Assembly (NCBI RefSeq): GCF_013170825.1
Contig: NZ_CP033365.1
Span: 1,550,001 to 1,614,000, forward strand
Direction: 5' to 3'
Source of the DNA: Mesorhizobium sp. NZP2298
GTDB taxonomy: Bacteria > Pseudomonadota > Alphaproteobacteria > Rhizobiales > Rhizobiaceae
Length of the DNA stretch: 64,000 bases
A program made the position numbers and the translations under genes. The notes under the pieces were generated by a model that saw only the letters and a program-made list of their open reading frames with translations, searched no databases and was not told the origin of the DNA. Position 1 is the stretch's first letter, and the number at the start of each line of letters is the position of its first letter. This document shows, one piece after another, positions 1 to 8,383 of this stretch.

Positions 1-511
1 GACCAAGATGACCGACGCGCAATTCAAGGAGGCATCCGATTTCCTGCGCCAGGTGCACAAGAACATCCGTCTCTACTGGACCGACTCGAGCGATATCGAC
101 CAGGCCTTTTCCGGCAATGAGGTCGACCTCGCCTGGGGCTGGGGCCAGACACTGATCGCCATGAACGGGCAAGGCGTTCCCGTCGCCATGAACCGCGATA
201 CCAAGGAAGGCATGTCGACCTGGGTGTGCGGCTACGTGCTGATGAAGGACGCGCCGGGCAAGCTCGACCAGGCCTATGATTTCCTGAATGCGGTCAACGC
301 GCCCGATATTTCGAAATACATGGTCACGACATTCGGCTACGGCCATGGCAACAGCGCCGGCATGGCCGCGATCGACCACAAGGTGCTGGCCGAGCGCGGC
401 TTCGACGACATCGACAAGTTCCTCGACAAGACGCTGTTCCAGCAGCCGGTCGCGCCTGATCTGAAGAAGCGCATGGTCGACGAATTCGAGAAGATCAAGG
501 CGGGCTATTGA
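1..511 (+). CDS. Polyamine-type ABC transporter substrate-binding protein, C-terminal part
   Basis: Only the last 170 or so residues are in the window; the reading frame is open from the left edge, so the true start lies upstream. The visible part (GNEVDLAWGWGQ, then a VNAPDISKYM segment and a final helix ending KIKAGY) looks like the C-terminal lobe of PotD/PotF-type periplasmic binding proteins for spermidine or putrescine. The stop overlaps the start of the flavin amine oxidase, so the two are translationally coupled. The matching permeases and ATPase probably are the convergent genes at 1824-4685. Family assignment is good; the exact ligand is inference from the neighbouring amine oxidase and aminotransferase. 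Confidence 0.8.
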   Translation, partial: TKMTDAQFKEASDFLRQVHKNIRLYWTDSSDIDQAFSGNEVDLAWGWGQTLIAMNGQGVPVAMNRDTKEGMSTWVCGYVLMKDAPGKLDQAYDFLNAVNAPDISKYMVTTFGYGHGNSAGMAAIDHKVLAERGFDDIDKFLDKTLFQQPVAPDLKKRMVDEFEKIKAGY

Positions 512-1791
512 CGAGCGAACTGGAAAGAACCGACGTCGTTGTCGTCGGTGCCGGCTTCACCGGCCTGTCGGCTGCGCTTGAGTTGAAGCAGGCCGGCATA
601 GGCTTCCTGCTGCTCGAAGCGCGCGACCGTGCCGGTGGACGGGTCGAGGCGGTCCGCAACGGACTTGGCGAGCGCATCGACAGCGGCGGCCAGTTCCTGT
701 GCGAGGACATGCCGGAAGTGATGGCGCTCGCGAAGGCACGCGGCAAGACATTCGTCACCACCTATGTCGAGGGCGATTTCATCACCCATCCGTCGATGCC
801 GGCCAAGGAGGCCAAGCAGACCTATCATGGTGCGATGGCGATCCGCGAGCGCATGAACGGCATCGAGCCGGGCGATCCTTCGATAGAAGGCATGAGTGTC
901 GCGACCTGGCTGGAACGCCAGCGTGATCCCACCGATGCCAAGACGGCCTTCCGCTCGATGATCGAAGGCCTGTGGTGCCTGCCGATGGACAAGGTGCCGC
1001 TCTGGTACCTGATCGACAATGACCGGCGCATCACCAACGAAGTGCCCGAACTGCAGTATTCCCTGCGCGAGACCATGCAGTCGCTGGCCGAGGATCTTTC
1101 TGGCGATCTCGGCGACCGGGTGCGGCTGAACGAACCGGTCACGCGCATCGAGCATGGGCCGCAAGGCGTTCGTGTCGTCACGGGCAATGGCTCGATCGAA
1201 GCGCGACACGTGCTGGTCGCGTTCCCGCCGGCGAGGTCCGCGAAGCTCGATTTCGCACCACCCTTGCCGACGAGACTCGCGACGGCGCTTGGCGTCTGGG
1301 AAAGCGGCGCGGTGATCAAGATCCTGGTGCGCTATCCCAAACCATTCTGGCGCGAGCAGGGTTTGAGCGGCATGGTGATGTGGCGCGACCTGCCCGGGCT
1401 GTTCGCCTGCGATGCCAGCAAGGATGCGGAGCATGCCGCGCTCGTCGTCTTCATCGGCGGACCTCTCGCGCTGCGCTGGCGGGGGCTGAGCGAAACGGCA
1501 CTTCGTGCGGAAGTGACGGCACGATTGCAGGAAGCGCTCGGTCCGGATGCCGGCGACATCCTTGATTTCAGTTCGCGCGATTGGATACACGATCGCTGGA
1601 GTGGCGGCGCCTATAGCGACCTCATCGTCGACGTGATGGCCAGGGATGCCGAGCGGACGATTCTTGCGGGTGCGCCGCCGGTGCATTTCGCCGCTTCGGA
1701 ACTGTCGCCGTCATTCCCCGGCTATGTCGAAGGCGGGATCGTCGCCGGGCGCCTCGCGGCCGGAAAGATAATCGCCGAGCTTGTTGGCTGA
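508..1791 (+). CDS. Flavin monoamine oxidase family protein
   Basis: Predicted FAD-dependent amine oxidase, 427 aa. The N-terminus carries the dinucleotide-binding motif VVVVGAGFTGLSAALEL (about residues 9-25) followed by LEARDRAGGR, the usual second FAD contact; the C-terminus has the FAD-binding GGIVAGRLAAGKIIAEL. Start is a TTG that overlaps the TGA of the binding-protein gene (TTGA), giving no intergenic space; no better start lies downstream before the Rossmann motif. Enzymes of this family oxidise primary or secondary amines, including polyamines, to aldehydes with release of ammonia and H2O2. Being in one operon with a PotD-like protein it probably acts on the imported amine. No signal peptide is seen, so a cytoplasmic place is likely. 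Confidence 0.85.
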   Translation: MTSELERTDVVVVGAGFTGLSAALELKQAGIGFLLLEARDRAGGRVEAVRNGLGERIDSGGQFLCEDMPEVMALAKARGKTFVTTYVEGDFITHPSMPAKEAKQTYHGAMAIRERMNGIEPGDPSIEGMSVATWLERQRDPTDAKTAFRSMIEGLWCLPMDKVPLWYLIDNDRRITNEVPELQYSLRETMQSLAEDLSGDLGDRVRLNEPVTRIEHGPQGVRVVTGNGSIEARHVLVAFPPARSAKLDFAPPLPTRLATALGVWESGAVIKILVRYPKPFWREQGLSGMVMWRDLPGLFACDASKDAEHAALVVFIGGPLALRWRGLSETALRAEVTARLQEALGPDAGDILDFSSRDWIHDRWSGGAYSDLIVDVMARDAERTILAGAPPVHFAASELSPSFPGYVEGGIVAGRLAAGKIIAELVG

Positions 1792-1823
1792 GCATGATCC
1801 TTTCCGCTCTTGGGGATGATACT

Positions 1824-2957
1824 TCAATCCCCCATCGCCACCAGCGCTTCCGGATCGTAGGCGAGACGGATCGGGGTGCCGACGGGAATGTCGTCGGCAC
1901 CGAAATCGTTGGTCTCGGTCACCGATAGCGGCTTTTCCAGTCCGGGTATCTCGACGATCAGATGGGTGATCTCGCCGAAATAGTGGCGTTCGACCACCTT
2001 GCCGGCGACCTCGAATTTTGCCGTCGCATTGTCCCACAAAACACGCAGGCGCTCGGGCCTTATGCCGAGCGTAGCGGCGCCGCCGTTGCGCACGAAAGTC
2101 TTCGGCTTGTCAGTCTTGACGCGACCGAAGCCCAGCGTGTCGACGACCAGCGAGGCACCGTTCTCCTCGACGATCTCGGCCTTGACGAAGTTCATGCCGC
2201 CGAGGAAGTCGGCGACCTGGCGGTTGACCGGCCGCTGGTAGATTTCCTTGGGCGAGGCGACCTGCGCGATCCTGCCGCCGAACATGACGGCGATGCGGTC
2301 GGACATGGCGAGCGCTTCGTACTGGTCGTGGGTGACCAGCACGAAGGTGATGCCGACTGCCTGCTGCAGCCGGCGCAGTTCAACCTGCATCTGCTCGCGC
2401 AGCTTCTTGTCGAGCGCCGACAGCGGCTCGTCGAGCAGCAGCACCTTGGGCCGCATCACCAGTGCGCGGGCAAGCGCCACGCGCTGGCGCTGGCCGCCTG
2501 ACAGTTCGGTGGCCAGCCGCTTGCCAAGGCCGGTCAGCGAAACCTGCGCCAATGCCTCCTCGACGCGGCGCTTCTCTTCGCCGCCCTGCAATTTCAGCCG
2601 CTTCAGCCCATAGGCGACATTCTGCTCGACATTGAGGTGCGGGAAGATCGCATAGCTCTGGAACACCATGTTGGTCGGCCGTCGGTTGGCCGGGATGCCT
2701 TCCATCGGCTGGCCGCCGACCGCGATCGAACCGCTGGTCGGATTGTCGAAGCCGGCGATCATGCGCAAAAGCGTGGTCTTGCCGCAGCCGGACGGCCCGA
2801 GCAGCGAGAAGAATTCGCCCTCCCGGATGGTCAGGGAGGCATCGTCCAGCGCCTTGAACGATCCATAGCTGCGGGTGACGTTGCGGATCTCGATCATTGC
2901 CCGATCGGACTGGGCCCGATCGGATTGGAGGCGCTCGATCTGCGGCTGTTCAGGCAT
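1824..2957 (-). CDS. ABC transporter ATP-binding protein, PotA-like
   Basis: Cytoplasmic ATPase of a polyamine-type importer, 377 aa. Walker A is GPSGCGKTT, the signature LSGGQRQRVALARAL, Walker B VLLLDEPLSALD and the switch histidine lies in VTHDQ; a C-terminal TOBE-like region (IRPERLRVLWDN) follows, typical of the PotA/MalK/Ugp class. The start at 2957 (MPEQPQIERL) was chosen because it overlaps the upstream permease stop by 8 bases; a longer frame reaches 3014 but runs into permease codons. An N-terminal stutter, LQSDRAQSDRAM, reflects a short direct repeat in the DNA; the later internal Met before IEIRNVTRSYG could be the real start. Last gene of a permease-permease-ATPase operon. Confidence 0.9.
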   Translation of the reverse strand: MPEQPQIERLQSDRAQSDRAMIEIRNVTRSYGSFKALDDASLTIREGEFFSLLGPSGCGKTTLLRMIAGFDNPTSGSIAVGGQPMEGIPANRRPTNMVFQSYAIFPHLNVEQNVAYGLKRLKLQGGEEKRRVEEALAQVSLTGLGKRLATELSGGQRQRVALARALVMRPKVLLLDEPLSALDKKLREQMQVELRRLQQAVGITFVLVTHDQYEALAMSDRIAVMFGGRIAQVASPKEIYQRPVNRQVADFLGGMNFVKAEIVEENGASLVVDTLGFGRVKTDKPKTFVRNGGAATLGIRPERLRVLWDNATAKFEVAGKVVERHYFGEITHLIVEIPGLEKPLSVTETNDFGADDIPVGTPIRLAYDPEALVAMGD

Positions 2958-3771
2958 AGAGGCCTCCCTCGTTCTGGGTGCGTCTGGCCGCGCGGCGGCG
3001 CAGGATTTCGGCAACTGTCATCAACAGGAAAGAAGCAACGAGCAGCAGCGTGCCCAGCGCCAGCACGCCTGGCAGTTTCGAGGCGAAGCGCAACTGGCCC
3101 CAGATGTAGATCGGCAGCGTCGCCTCGGTGCCGGTCAGGAAGAAGGCGATGATGAATTCGTCGAGCGAGATGGTGAAGCAGACGAGCAGGCTCGAGATGA
3201 TGGCCGGCGCCACCATCGGCAGCGTCACCCGCCGGAAGGTGCCGAAGGCGCTTTCGCCGAGGTCGGCGGAGGCTTCCTCCAGGCTGCGGTCAAAGCCTTC
3301 GAAACCGGAGGTCAGCACCGTCATCGAATAGGGGATGCAGACCAGCACATGGCCGAGCACGACGGTGAACAGCGACAGGCTCAAGCCCAGTTGCAGCATC
3401 ACCAGCAGCATGGAGATGGCGACGATCACCTCGGGCAGCACCAGCGGCGCCATGATCAGGCCGTTGATGGTGCGGCGACCGGGATAGCGGTAGCGGGTGA
3501 TCGAGCGGGCGGCGAGGATGCCGAGCACCGTGGCGAGAACCGATGCGCAGACACCGACTTTGAGGCTGTTCCAGGCGGCGTCGAGCAGGGCCGGCGTGTG
3601 CGGCAGGTCCGCATACCATTGCAGGGTGAAGCCGGTGAGCGGGAATTTCGGCGTAGGTGCGGTGTTGATCGAGAAGATCGGCAGGAAGATGACGGGCAGA
3701 TAGAGGAAGACGATATAGAGGAACGCATAGACGGACAGCCAGCCGCCCGAAAGGAAACGCCGTGCCCTCAT
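2950..3771 (-). CDS. ABC transporter permease, PotC-like
   Basis: Inner-membrane permease of about 273 aa with six predicted membrane segments, beginning MRARRFLSGGWLSVYAFLYIVFLYLPVIF. The cytoplasmic EAA loop that contacts the ATPase is visible as LEEASADLGESAFGTFRRVTLP. The ATG at 3771 overlaps the stop of the preceding permease in an ATGA arrangement, which fixes the start; the frame stays open much further upstream only because it is a shadow of the preceding gene. It pairs with the 3768-4685 permease and the PotA-like ATPase. PotB/PotC homologues form heterodimers for spermidine, putrescine or related amines; the exact substrate cannot be read from the sequence. Confidence 0.9.
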   Translation of the reverse strand: MRARRFLSGGWLSVYAFLYIVFLYLPVIFLPIFSINTAPTPKFPLTGFTLQWYADLPHTPALLDAAWNSLKVGVCASVLATVLGILAARSITRYRYPGRRTINGLIMAPLVLPEVIVAISMLLVMLQLGLSLSLFTVVLGHVLVCIPYSMTVLTSGFEGFDRSLEEASADLGESAFGTFRRVTLPMVAPAIISSLLVCFTISLDEFIIAFFLTGTEATLPIYIWGQLRFASKLPGVLALGTLLLVASFLLMTVAEILRRRAARRTQNEGGLYA

Positions 3772-4685
3772 CGTGCCAGCCTCTGCAAGGCGCGGATGAT
3801 CAGCACCGTGGCGCCGGCCATCAAGGTGACGATCAGCATGGTGGTGACGGAAAGGGCGGCACCAAGCGGCCAGTTGGCGGCCTTGCCGAACTGCGCCTGA
3901 ATGGCATTGGCGATCATGACGCCGTCCTTGCCGCCGACGAGCTTCGGCGTGACGTAGTCGCCAACGGTCGGGATCATGACGATCAGCGCCGCCGAGATGA
4001 CGCCTGGTGCCGACAGCGGCAAGGTCACGCGCAGGAACGAACGCAAGGGGCCATCGCCAAGATCGGTGGCCGCTTCGACCAGCGTGCGGTCGACCTTCTC
4101 CAGCGAGACGAAGATCGGCAGGATGGCGAAGGCCGCCCAGGCGTGGGTAAGCGTGATGATGACGGCGCTCGAATTGTAGAGCAGGGCCGTCGAAGGCTCG
4201 TCGATGATGCCGAGGCCCATCAGGCCGGAATTCAGGACCCCATTGTAGCCGAGGATGACCTTCCAGGACATGACGCGCAGGAGATAGCTGGTCCAGAACG
4301 GGATGGTGATGAGAAACAGCCACAGGCTCTTGTGACGGCCGCCATGGAAGGAAATGAAATAGGCGATCGGGTAGGCGAGGATGACGGTGAACAGGCTCAC
4401 CGTCAGCGAGATGTAGAGCGAGCGCAACAACAGATCCCGGTAGATCGGTTCGGTCAGCGCGACGCGATAGTTTTCCAGCGTGAAGGTGCGGTCGATGGTC
4501 AGGTAATGCTGGGTCCAGAAGGAATGGGCGATGACCACCAGGATCGGTAGGACCAGCAGGATGAGCGCGTAGAGAAAGGTCGGGCTGATCAAGGCAAAGC
4601 CCTGTACCGGCTCGGACTGCAGAAGGGCATTTCGTCTGGCCCGCGTCATGCGCAGCGGGGGCGACCCTTCCGCAGCCGCCGTCAT
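3768..4685 (-). CDS. ABC transporter permease, PotB-like
   Basis: Inner-membrane permease, about 305 aa from the ATG at 4685 (MTAAAEGSPPLRMTRARR). The first membrane segment is FALISPTFLYALILLVLPILVVIAHSF in the predicted protein, and the EAA loop is LVEAATDLGDGPLRSFLRVTLP. An open frame continues to 4835, but the extra residues are not permease-like. It is the first gene of a three-gene minus-strand operon (4685 to 1824) with ATGA coupling to the next gene. No binding protein is in this operon; the one ending at 511 on the opposite strand is the best candidate partner. Confidence 0.9.
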   Translation of the reverse strand: MTAAAEGSPPLRMTRARRNALLQSEPVQGFALISPTFLYALILLVLPILVVIAHSFWTQHYLTIDRTFTLENYRVALTEPIYRDLLLRSLYISLTVSLFTVILAYPIAYFISFHGGRHKSLWLFLITIPFWTSYLLRVMSWKVILGYNGVLNSGLMGLGIIDEPSTALLYNSSAVIITLTHAWAAFAILPIFVSLEKVDRTLVEAATDLGDGPLRSFLRVTLPLSAPGVISAALIVMIPTVGDYVTPKLVGGKDGVMIANAIQAQFGKAANWPLGAALSVTTMLIVTLMAGATVLIIRALQRLAR

Positions 4686-4959
4686 TGCCAGGCTCCCGGG
4701 GGCAGGGTTCCGGGCGTGATTTCGGTTGCTGGCCTGGACTGTTCCGCCATGCGGCATCCCATTGTGCTGGCGCCGACTTGTTGTTCCCCTTGCCGGCTTT
4801 CTTTCATCATGCCCGTATCCGCGGATTGAAATCAAGCGCTATTTCTGCAATATTGATTGAACGGACATTCAGAATGAAGCCAAGAAAGCCAGGATTTTCG
4901 GCATTTGACGCTGAATTGCATGCCCGAGAAGAAATCGACGAGATGATGTGGAGGCGATC
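4686..4959. promoter_or_regulatory. Divergent intergenic region between importer operon and aminotransferase
   Basis: About 270 bases separate the minus-strand permease start from the plus-strand aminotransferase. The right half is more AT-rich (around 4835-4880, with GCAATATTGATTGAACGG) and is the likely site of divergent promoters. No convincing -35/-10 pair or symmetrical operator could be assigned by eye. A ribosome binding site GGAGG lies at 4950-4954, five bases before the aminotransferase ATG. Confidence 0.4.
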
Positions 4960-6378
4960 ATGGCGGCAGCGAGAGATCTAAGGGCGACCGAGACGGCCGA
5001 GGCCGGCGGCGACGATGCCATCGAACTGGCCAAGCACCATCTCATCCAGCCCTGGCCTTATGCCGGTTCCGTCGGTGCGGAAGCACGCGCGCTGATCGGC
5101 GAGGGCGACGGCATCTACATCACCGACAACACCGGCAAGCGGCTGATCGACGGTCCGGCCGGCATGTGGTGCGTCAATGTCGGCCACCGCCGCGAGGAAC
5201 TGGCGAAGGTGATGTACGACCAGGCGATGGCGTTGTCCTACAACACGCCCTGGTACACGATGAACGCGCCATCGGCGGAGCTTGCCATGCGCATCGCCGG
5301 CCATGCGCCGGGCGATCTCAGCCATGTCTTCTACACCACTGGCGGCTCTTCGGCCGTGGAGACGGCACTGCGCTTCATGCAGTTCTATAACAATGTGCGC
5401 GGTCGCCCGGAAAAGAAGCTGATCCTCTCGCGCGGCGGTGCCTATCACGGCTCGACCTATCTGTCGGCCTCGCTCAACGGCCGCCCGCGCGACCGCGACT
5501 GGATGGATGGTGCCGACGAGCTGGTGATCAAGCTGTCCTCGCCCGATCCGTTCCGCCGTCCGCAAGGCATGAGCCTTGCCGCCTTCACCGATTTCCTCGT
5601 CGACCAGTTCCGCGACACGGTCGCCCGTGTCTGCGCCGACAGAATAGGCGCCTTCGTCGGCGAGCCGGTGCAGGCCTCCGGCGGCGTCGTCGTGCCGCCC
5701 GATGGCTATCTCGGACGCATCCGCGAGATCTGCCGCGACAACGACATCCTCTATGTCTCCGACGAGGTGGTGACGGGCTTTGGCCGGCTTGGCCATGTCT
5801 TCGCCTCGGGCGACGTGTTCGGCATCGACCCCGACATGATCACCTTCGCCAAGGGCGTCACCTCGGGCTATTTTCCGCTCGGTGGCGTCATCATCTCGGA
5901 ACGGCTGCTTGAAGAACTGCGCCGCTCGAACCATCCCGATGCGATGTTCGGCCACGGCCTGACCTACACCAGCCATCCCGTCGGTTGCGCCGTGGCGCTG
6001 AAGAACCTCGACCTGCTGGAAGAAGGCGTGCTTGCGCACACGCAGGCGGTCGCCCCCTATTTCCAGGCGCAGCTGAAGACGCTGGAAGAATTGCCGTTGG
6101 TCGGCGAGGTGCGCGGCGTGGGGCTGATGGGCTGCGTCGAATGCGTCGCCGACCGCGACAGCAAGGACCCGCTGCAACTTGACAAGGATGTCGGCAAACG
6201 CATCGACGCCCATTGCCATGAGCTTGGCCTGCTGGTGCGTCCGCTGATCAACATGTGCGTGATGTCGCCGCCGCTGATCATCACGCGCGAGCAGATCGAC
6301 GATATGGTCGGAATCCTGCGCGAAGGCATTTCACGCACGATGGATGACTTGCGTCGGGAAGGCGTGTGGCAGGGGTAA
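4960..6378 (+). CDS. Class III pyridoxal-phosphate aminotransferase
   Basis: 472 aa, the usual length for class III (omega-amino acid:pyruvate type) aminotransferases. Recognisable blocks are the N-terminal GPAGMWCVNVGH, the substrate loop TTGGSSAVETALRFMQ, the cofactor aspartate in DEVVTGFGRLG (from residue 268) and the Schiff-base lysine in FAKGVTSGYFPLGG (about K298). Start ATG 4960 is preceded by GGAGG at a spacing of five; a GTG four codons earlier is possible. It transfers an amino group from an amine or omega-amino acid to pyruvate or a keto acid. Beside a polyamine-type importer and an amine oxidase it probably works on putrescine or a related diamine, but beta-alanine or taurine are possible too. 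Confidence 0.9.
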   Translation: MAAARDLRATETAEAGGDDAIELAKHHLIQPWPYAGSVGAEARALIGEGDGIYITDNTGKRLIDGPAGMWCVNVGHRREELAKVMYDQAMALSYNTPWYTMNAPSAELAMRIAGHAPGDLSHVFYTTGGSSAVETALRFMQFYNNVRGRPEKKLILSRGGAYHGSTYLSASLNGRPRDRDWMDGADELVIKLSSPDPFRRPQGMSLAAFTDFLVDQFRDTVARVCADRIGAFVGEPVQASGGVVVPPDGYLGRIREICRDNDILYVSDEVVTGFGRLGHVFASGDVFGIDPDMITFAKGVTSGYFPLGGVIISERLLEELRRSNHPDAMFGHGLTYTSHPVGCAVALKNLDLLEEGVLAHTQAVAPYFQAQLKTLEELPLVGEVRGVGLMGCVECVADRDSKDPLQLDKDVGKRIDAHCHELGLLVRPLINMCVMSPPLIITREQIDDMVGILREGISRTMDDLRREGVWQG

Positions 6379-6397
6379 GGCTGACCTTCTCCCCGTT

Positions 6398-6571
6398 TCA
6401 CGGGCGTGAACGTCTGTTGGGCCATCCGAGCCCAGCAGTGCAACGCGTCCCGAGCTCCAAATTGCGCGACCCGACCGGCACGGTGAAGCCGTGCGTAACC
6501 AGGTCCTTCCCGATCTGAAGGCCGATGCCCTGGTTGGCCCCGGTGACCGGGGCGACGGGTTTGTCCTGCAT
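6398..6571 (-). pseudogene. Remnant of a short-chain dehydrogenase/reductase
   Basis: A 57-residue frame starting MQDKPVAPVTGANQGIGLQI carries the SDR NAD(P)-binding glycine motif TGANQGIG and the following HGFTVPVGSRNLE, exactly how SDR proteins begin. After about 45 residues the similarity stops and the frame ends, so about 80% of the gene is missing. It begins 25 bases after the aldo/keto reductase stop, in the same direction, so it was probably the second gene of that operon. Best read as a truncated, decaying gene. Confidence 0.65.
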
Positions 6572-6596
6572 GGCGATCTCCTCCGGTCTTCCGGAT

Positions 6597-7628
6597 CTAT
6601 GCAGCAGCGCGTTCGCCGGCAGGCCGGCGGCGCAGATCGGCTTGCAGGATCGCCGGCGGGTTGTAGTTGGCCTCATTCAGTCCGACATCGGTTCCCGGCG
6701 GGACGATCTGATCGATCCGATCCAGAACGTCGTCGCCGAGGCGAACCTCGGCGCCGGCGAGCAGATCGTCGAGATGCTGCATTGTGCGCGGTCCAAGAAT
6801 GGCCGATGTCACGCTCCGATGAGCCATCACGAAAGCCATCGCCATGTGGGTGAGTGACAGTCCGGTTTCGTTCGCTAACGGGATGAGTCGCTCGACCGCA
6901 TCCAGGCTGCGCTCATCCGACATTTGCCTGGGCATGTATTTCACCCGCAGGCTGTCGGGCATCTTCTGTCCTTTGCGGTAACGCCCGGTGAGCATGCCTT
7001 TCGACAATGGACTCCAGACCATCGCTCCCATTCCATGTCGCTCGCAGGTGGGAAGCACGTCGCGCTCTATGCCGCGATCGAGGATCGAATAGGGCGGCTG
7101 TTCCGTGCGGAAACGGGCTAGCCCGTGCCGCTCGGCGACCCATTGGGCCTCGACGATCTCGGAGGCCGGGAAGGTCGAGGATCCGATCGCCCGCACCTTG
7201 CCGGCGCGCATCAGATCGGTGAGCGCGGAAAGCGTTTCCTCGATGTCTGTGTCCGGTGCTGGCCGATGGATAAGGTAGAGATCGATATGGTCCGTTTGCA
7301 GACGGCGCAGCGACGCCTCCACAGCCTGCATGATCCAGCGTCGTGAATTGCCCTGGCTGTTCGCGTCTTCCCCCATGGGCCCATTCACCTTGGTGGTCAG
7401 CACGATGTTGTCGCGCCGGCCCTTCAGCGCCTTGCCGACGATCTCCTCCGACTCGCCGCGGCTATACCGGTCGGCGGTGTCGATAAAGTTGATGCCGTGA
7501 TCCAGGGCCTTGTGGATTATGCGGATGCAATCGTCGTGGTCGGGATTGCCCAGTCCGCCGAACATCATCGCGCCCAGGCAGTAAGGGCTGACCTTGATGC
7601 CGGTCCGTCCCAGTGTGCGGTAGTGCAT
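6597..7628 (-). CDS. Aldo/keto reductase
   Basis: 343 aa, NADPH-dependent aldo/keto reductase of the TIM-barrel type. It starts MHYRTLGRTGIKVSPYCLGAMMFG; the catalytic tetrad is visible as Asp and Tyr in FIDTADRYSRGESEE, Lys in VLTTKVNG and His in LYLIHRPAP. Downstream AILGPRTMQHL is the cofactor-binding segment of YajO/Tas-like members. It is transcribed away from the TetR regulator at 7745, with tandem operators between them, so it is probably repressed by that regulator and induced by its substrate or a toxic carbonyl. The natural substrate is unknown. Confidence 0.9.
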   Translation of the reverse strand: MHYRTLGRTGIKVSPYCLGAMMFGGLGNPDHDDCIRIIHKALDHGINFIDTADRYSRGESEEIVGKALKGRRDNIVLTTKVNGPMGEDANSQGNSRRWIMQAVEASLRRLQTDHIDLYLIHRPAPDTDIEETLSALTDLMRAGKVRAIGSSTFPASEIVEAQWVAERHGLARFRTEQPPYSILDRGIERDVLPTCERHGMGAMVWSPLSKGMLTGRYRKGQKMPDSLRVKYMPRQMSDERSLDAVERLIPLANETGLSLTHMAMAFVMAHRSVTSAILGPRTMQHLDDLLAGAEVRLGDDVLDRIDQIVPPGTDVGLNEANYNPPAILQADLRRRPAGERAAA

Positions 7629-7688
7629 AACGTTCTCCTTGGTGCAGGGTTGTGGCTAGCACTGCCTTGCTGTGCTATTCAGCCTAAG

Positions 7689-7725
7689 CGGAACAGTATT
7701 CCGTTTTATACGGAACGATGTTCCG
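7689..7725. promoter_or_regulatory. Tandem palindromic operator for the TetR regulator
   Basis: Two near-identical palindromes, CGGAACAGTATTCCG (7689-7703) and CGGAACGATGTTCCG (7711-7725), repeat with a 22-base period, each followed by TTTT. They lie between the divergent aldo/keto reductase and TetR genes, where TetR proteins usually bind to control both. An ATG inside the second palindrome at 7718 is in frame with the regulator but is unlikely to be its start. Confidence 0.7.
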
Positions 7726-7744
7726 TTTTGCAAGCGGGTGTGTC

Positions 7745-8362
7745 GTGAACGACCGGAAAGACGATTCGGATGATGGCCTGGAGCCTCGGGCTCGCGGCGA
7801 CCGGCGCGTGCGCGCCGATGCGCGGCGCAATCTCGACACGCTGCTACAGACGGCCATGGCGGTGTTTGCGAGCTCCGGCGTGGATGCGCCGGTGCGCGAG
7901 ATCGCGGAAAGGGCGGGCGTCGGCATCGGCACCGTCTATCGGCACTTTCCGCAGCGCTCCGACCTGATCGCCGCCGTCTTCCGCCGCGAGATCGATGCCT
8001 GCGCGGACGCAGCATCGACCCTGTCGGCCGGGCTTGGACCCTTCGACGCGCTGGCGAACTGGATGCAGCGATACGCGGCCTTCGTCGCGGCCAAGCGTGG
8101 GCTCGCCAAGGCCCTGCACTCAGGAGATCCGGCGTTCGACAGTCTGCCGGGTTACTTCGATCAGAGGCTGCGGCCTGCCCTGCGCACGCTTCTGAAGGCC
8201 GCGACCGACGCCGGCGAAATCCGCGCCGATGTCGATGCCGACGAGCTTCTTGGCGCGGTGGCGAGCCTGTGCATGTCAGCCCACAATGCCGGAAGCGGCC
8301 GCGCGGAGCGCATGGTCGCTCTCCTCGTCGATGGGCTGCGCCACGGCGCGAAATCGTCGTAG
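7745..8362 (+). CDS. TetR/AcrR family transcriptional regulator
   Basis: About 205 aa from the GTG at 7745; the ATG at 7718 would put the start inside the operator. The N-terminal helix-turn-helix is APVREIAERAGVGIGTVYRHFPQRSDLIAAVF (residues about 40-71), the hallmark of TetR proteins. The C-terminal domain (MQRYAAFVAAKRGLAKAL, then VDADELLGAVASLCMSAHN) resembles the TetR_C SbtR-like group. It is divergent from the aldo/keto reductase and probably represses both genes from the tandem palindromes. The effector is unknown. Confidence 0.88.
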   Translation: MNDRKDDSDDGLEPRARGDRRVRADARRNLDTLLQTAMAVFASSGVDAPVREIAERAGVGIGTVYRHFPQRSDLIAAVFRREIDACADAASTLSAGLGPFDALANWMQRYAAFVAAKRGLAKALHSGDPAFDSLPGYFDQRLRPALRTLLKAATDAGEIRADVDADELLGAVASLCMSAHNAGSGRAERMVALLVDGLRHGAKSS

Positions 8363-8383
8363 CGGGGCCAAACCTGCACTGCT

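Noticed and set aside
505..1686. Long minus-strand frame of 393 codons opposite the flavin amine oxidase
   Set aside because: It is a shadow frame: composition is Arg/His/Asp-rich, no domain is seen, and the plus-strand gene has clear FAD motifs.
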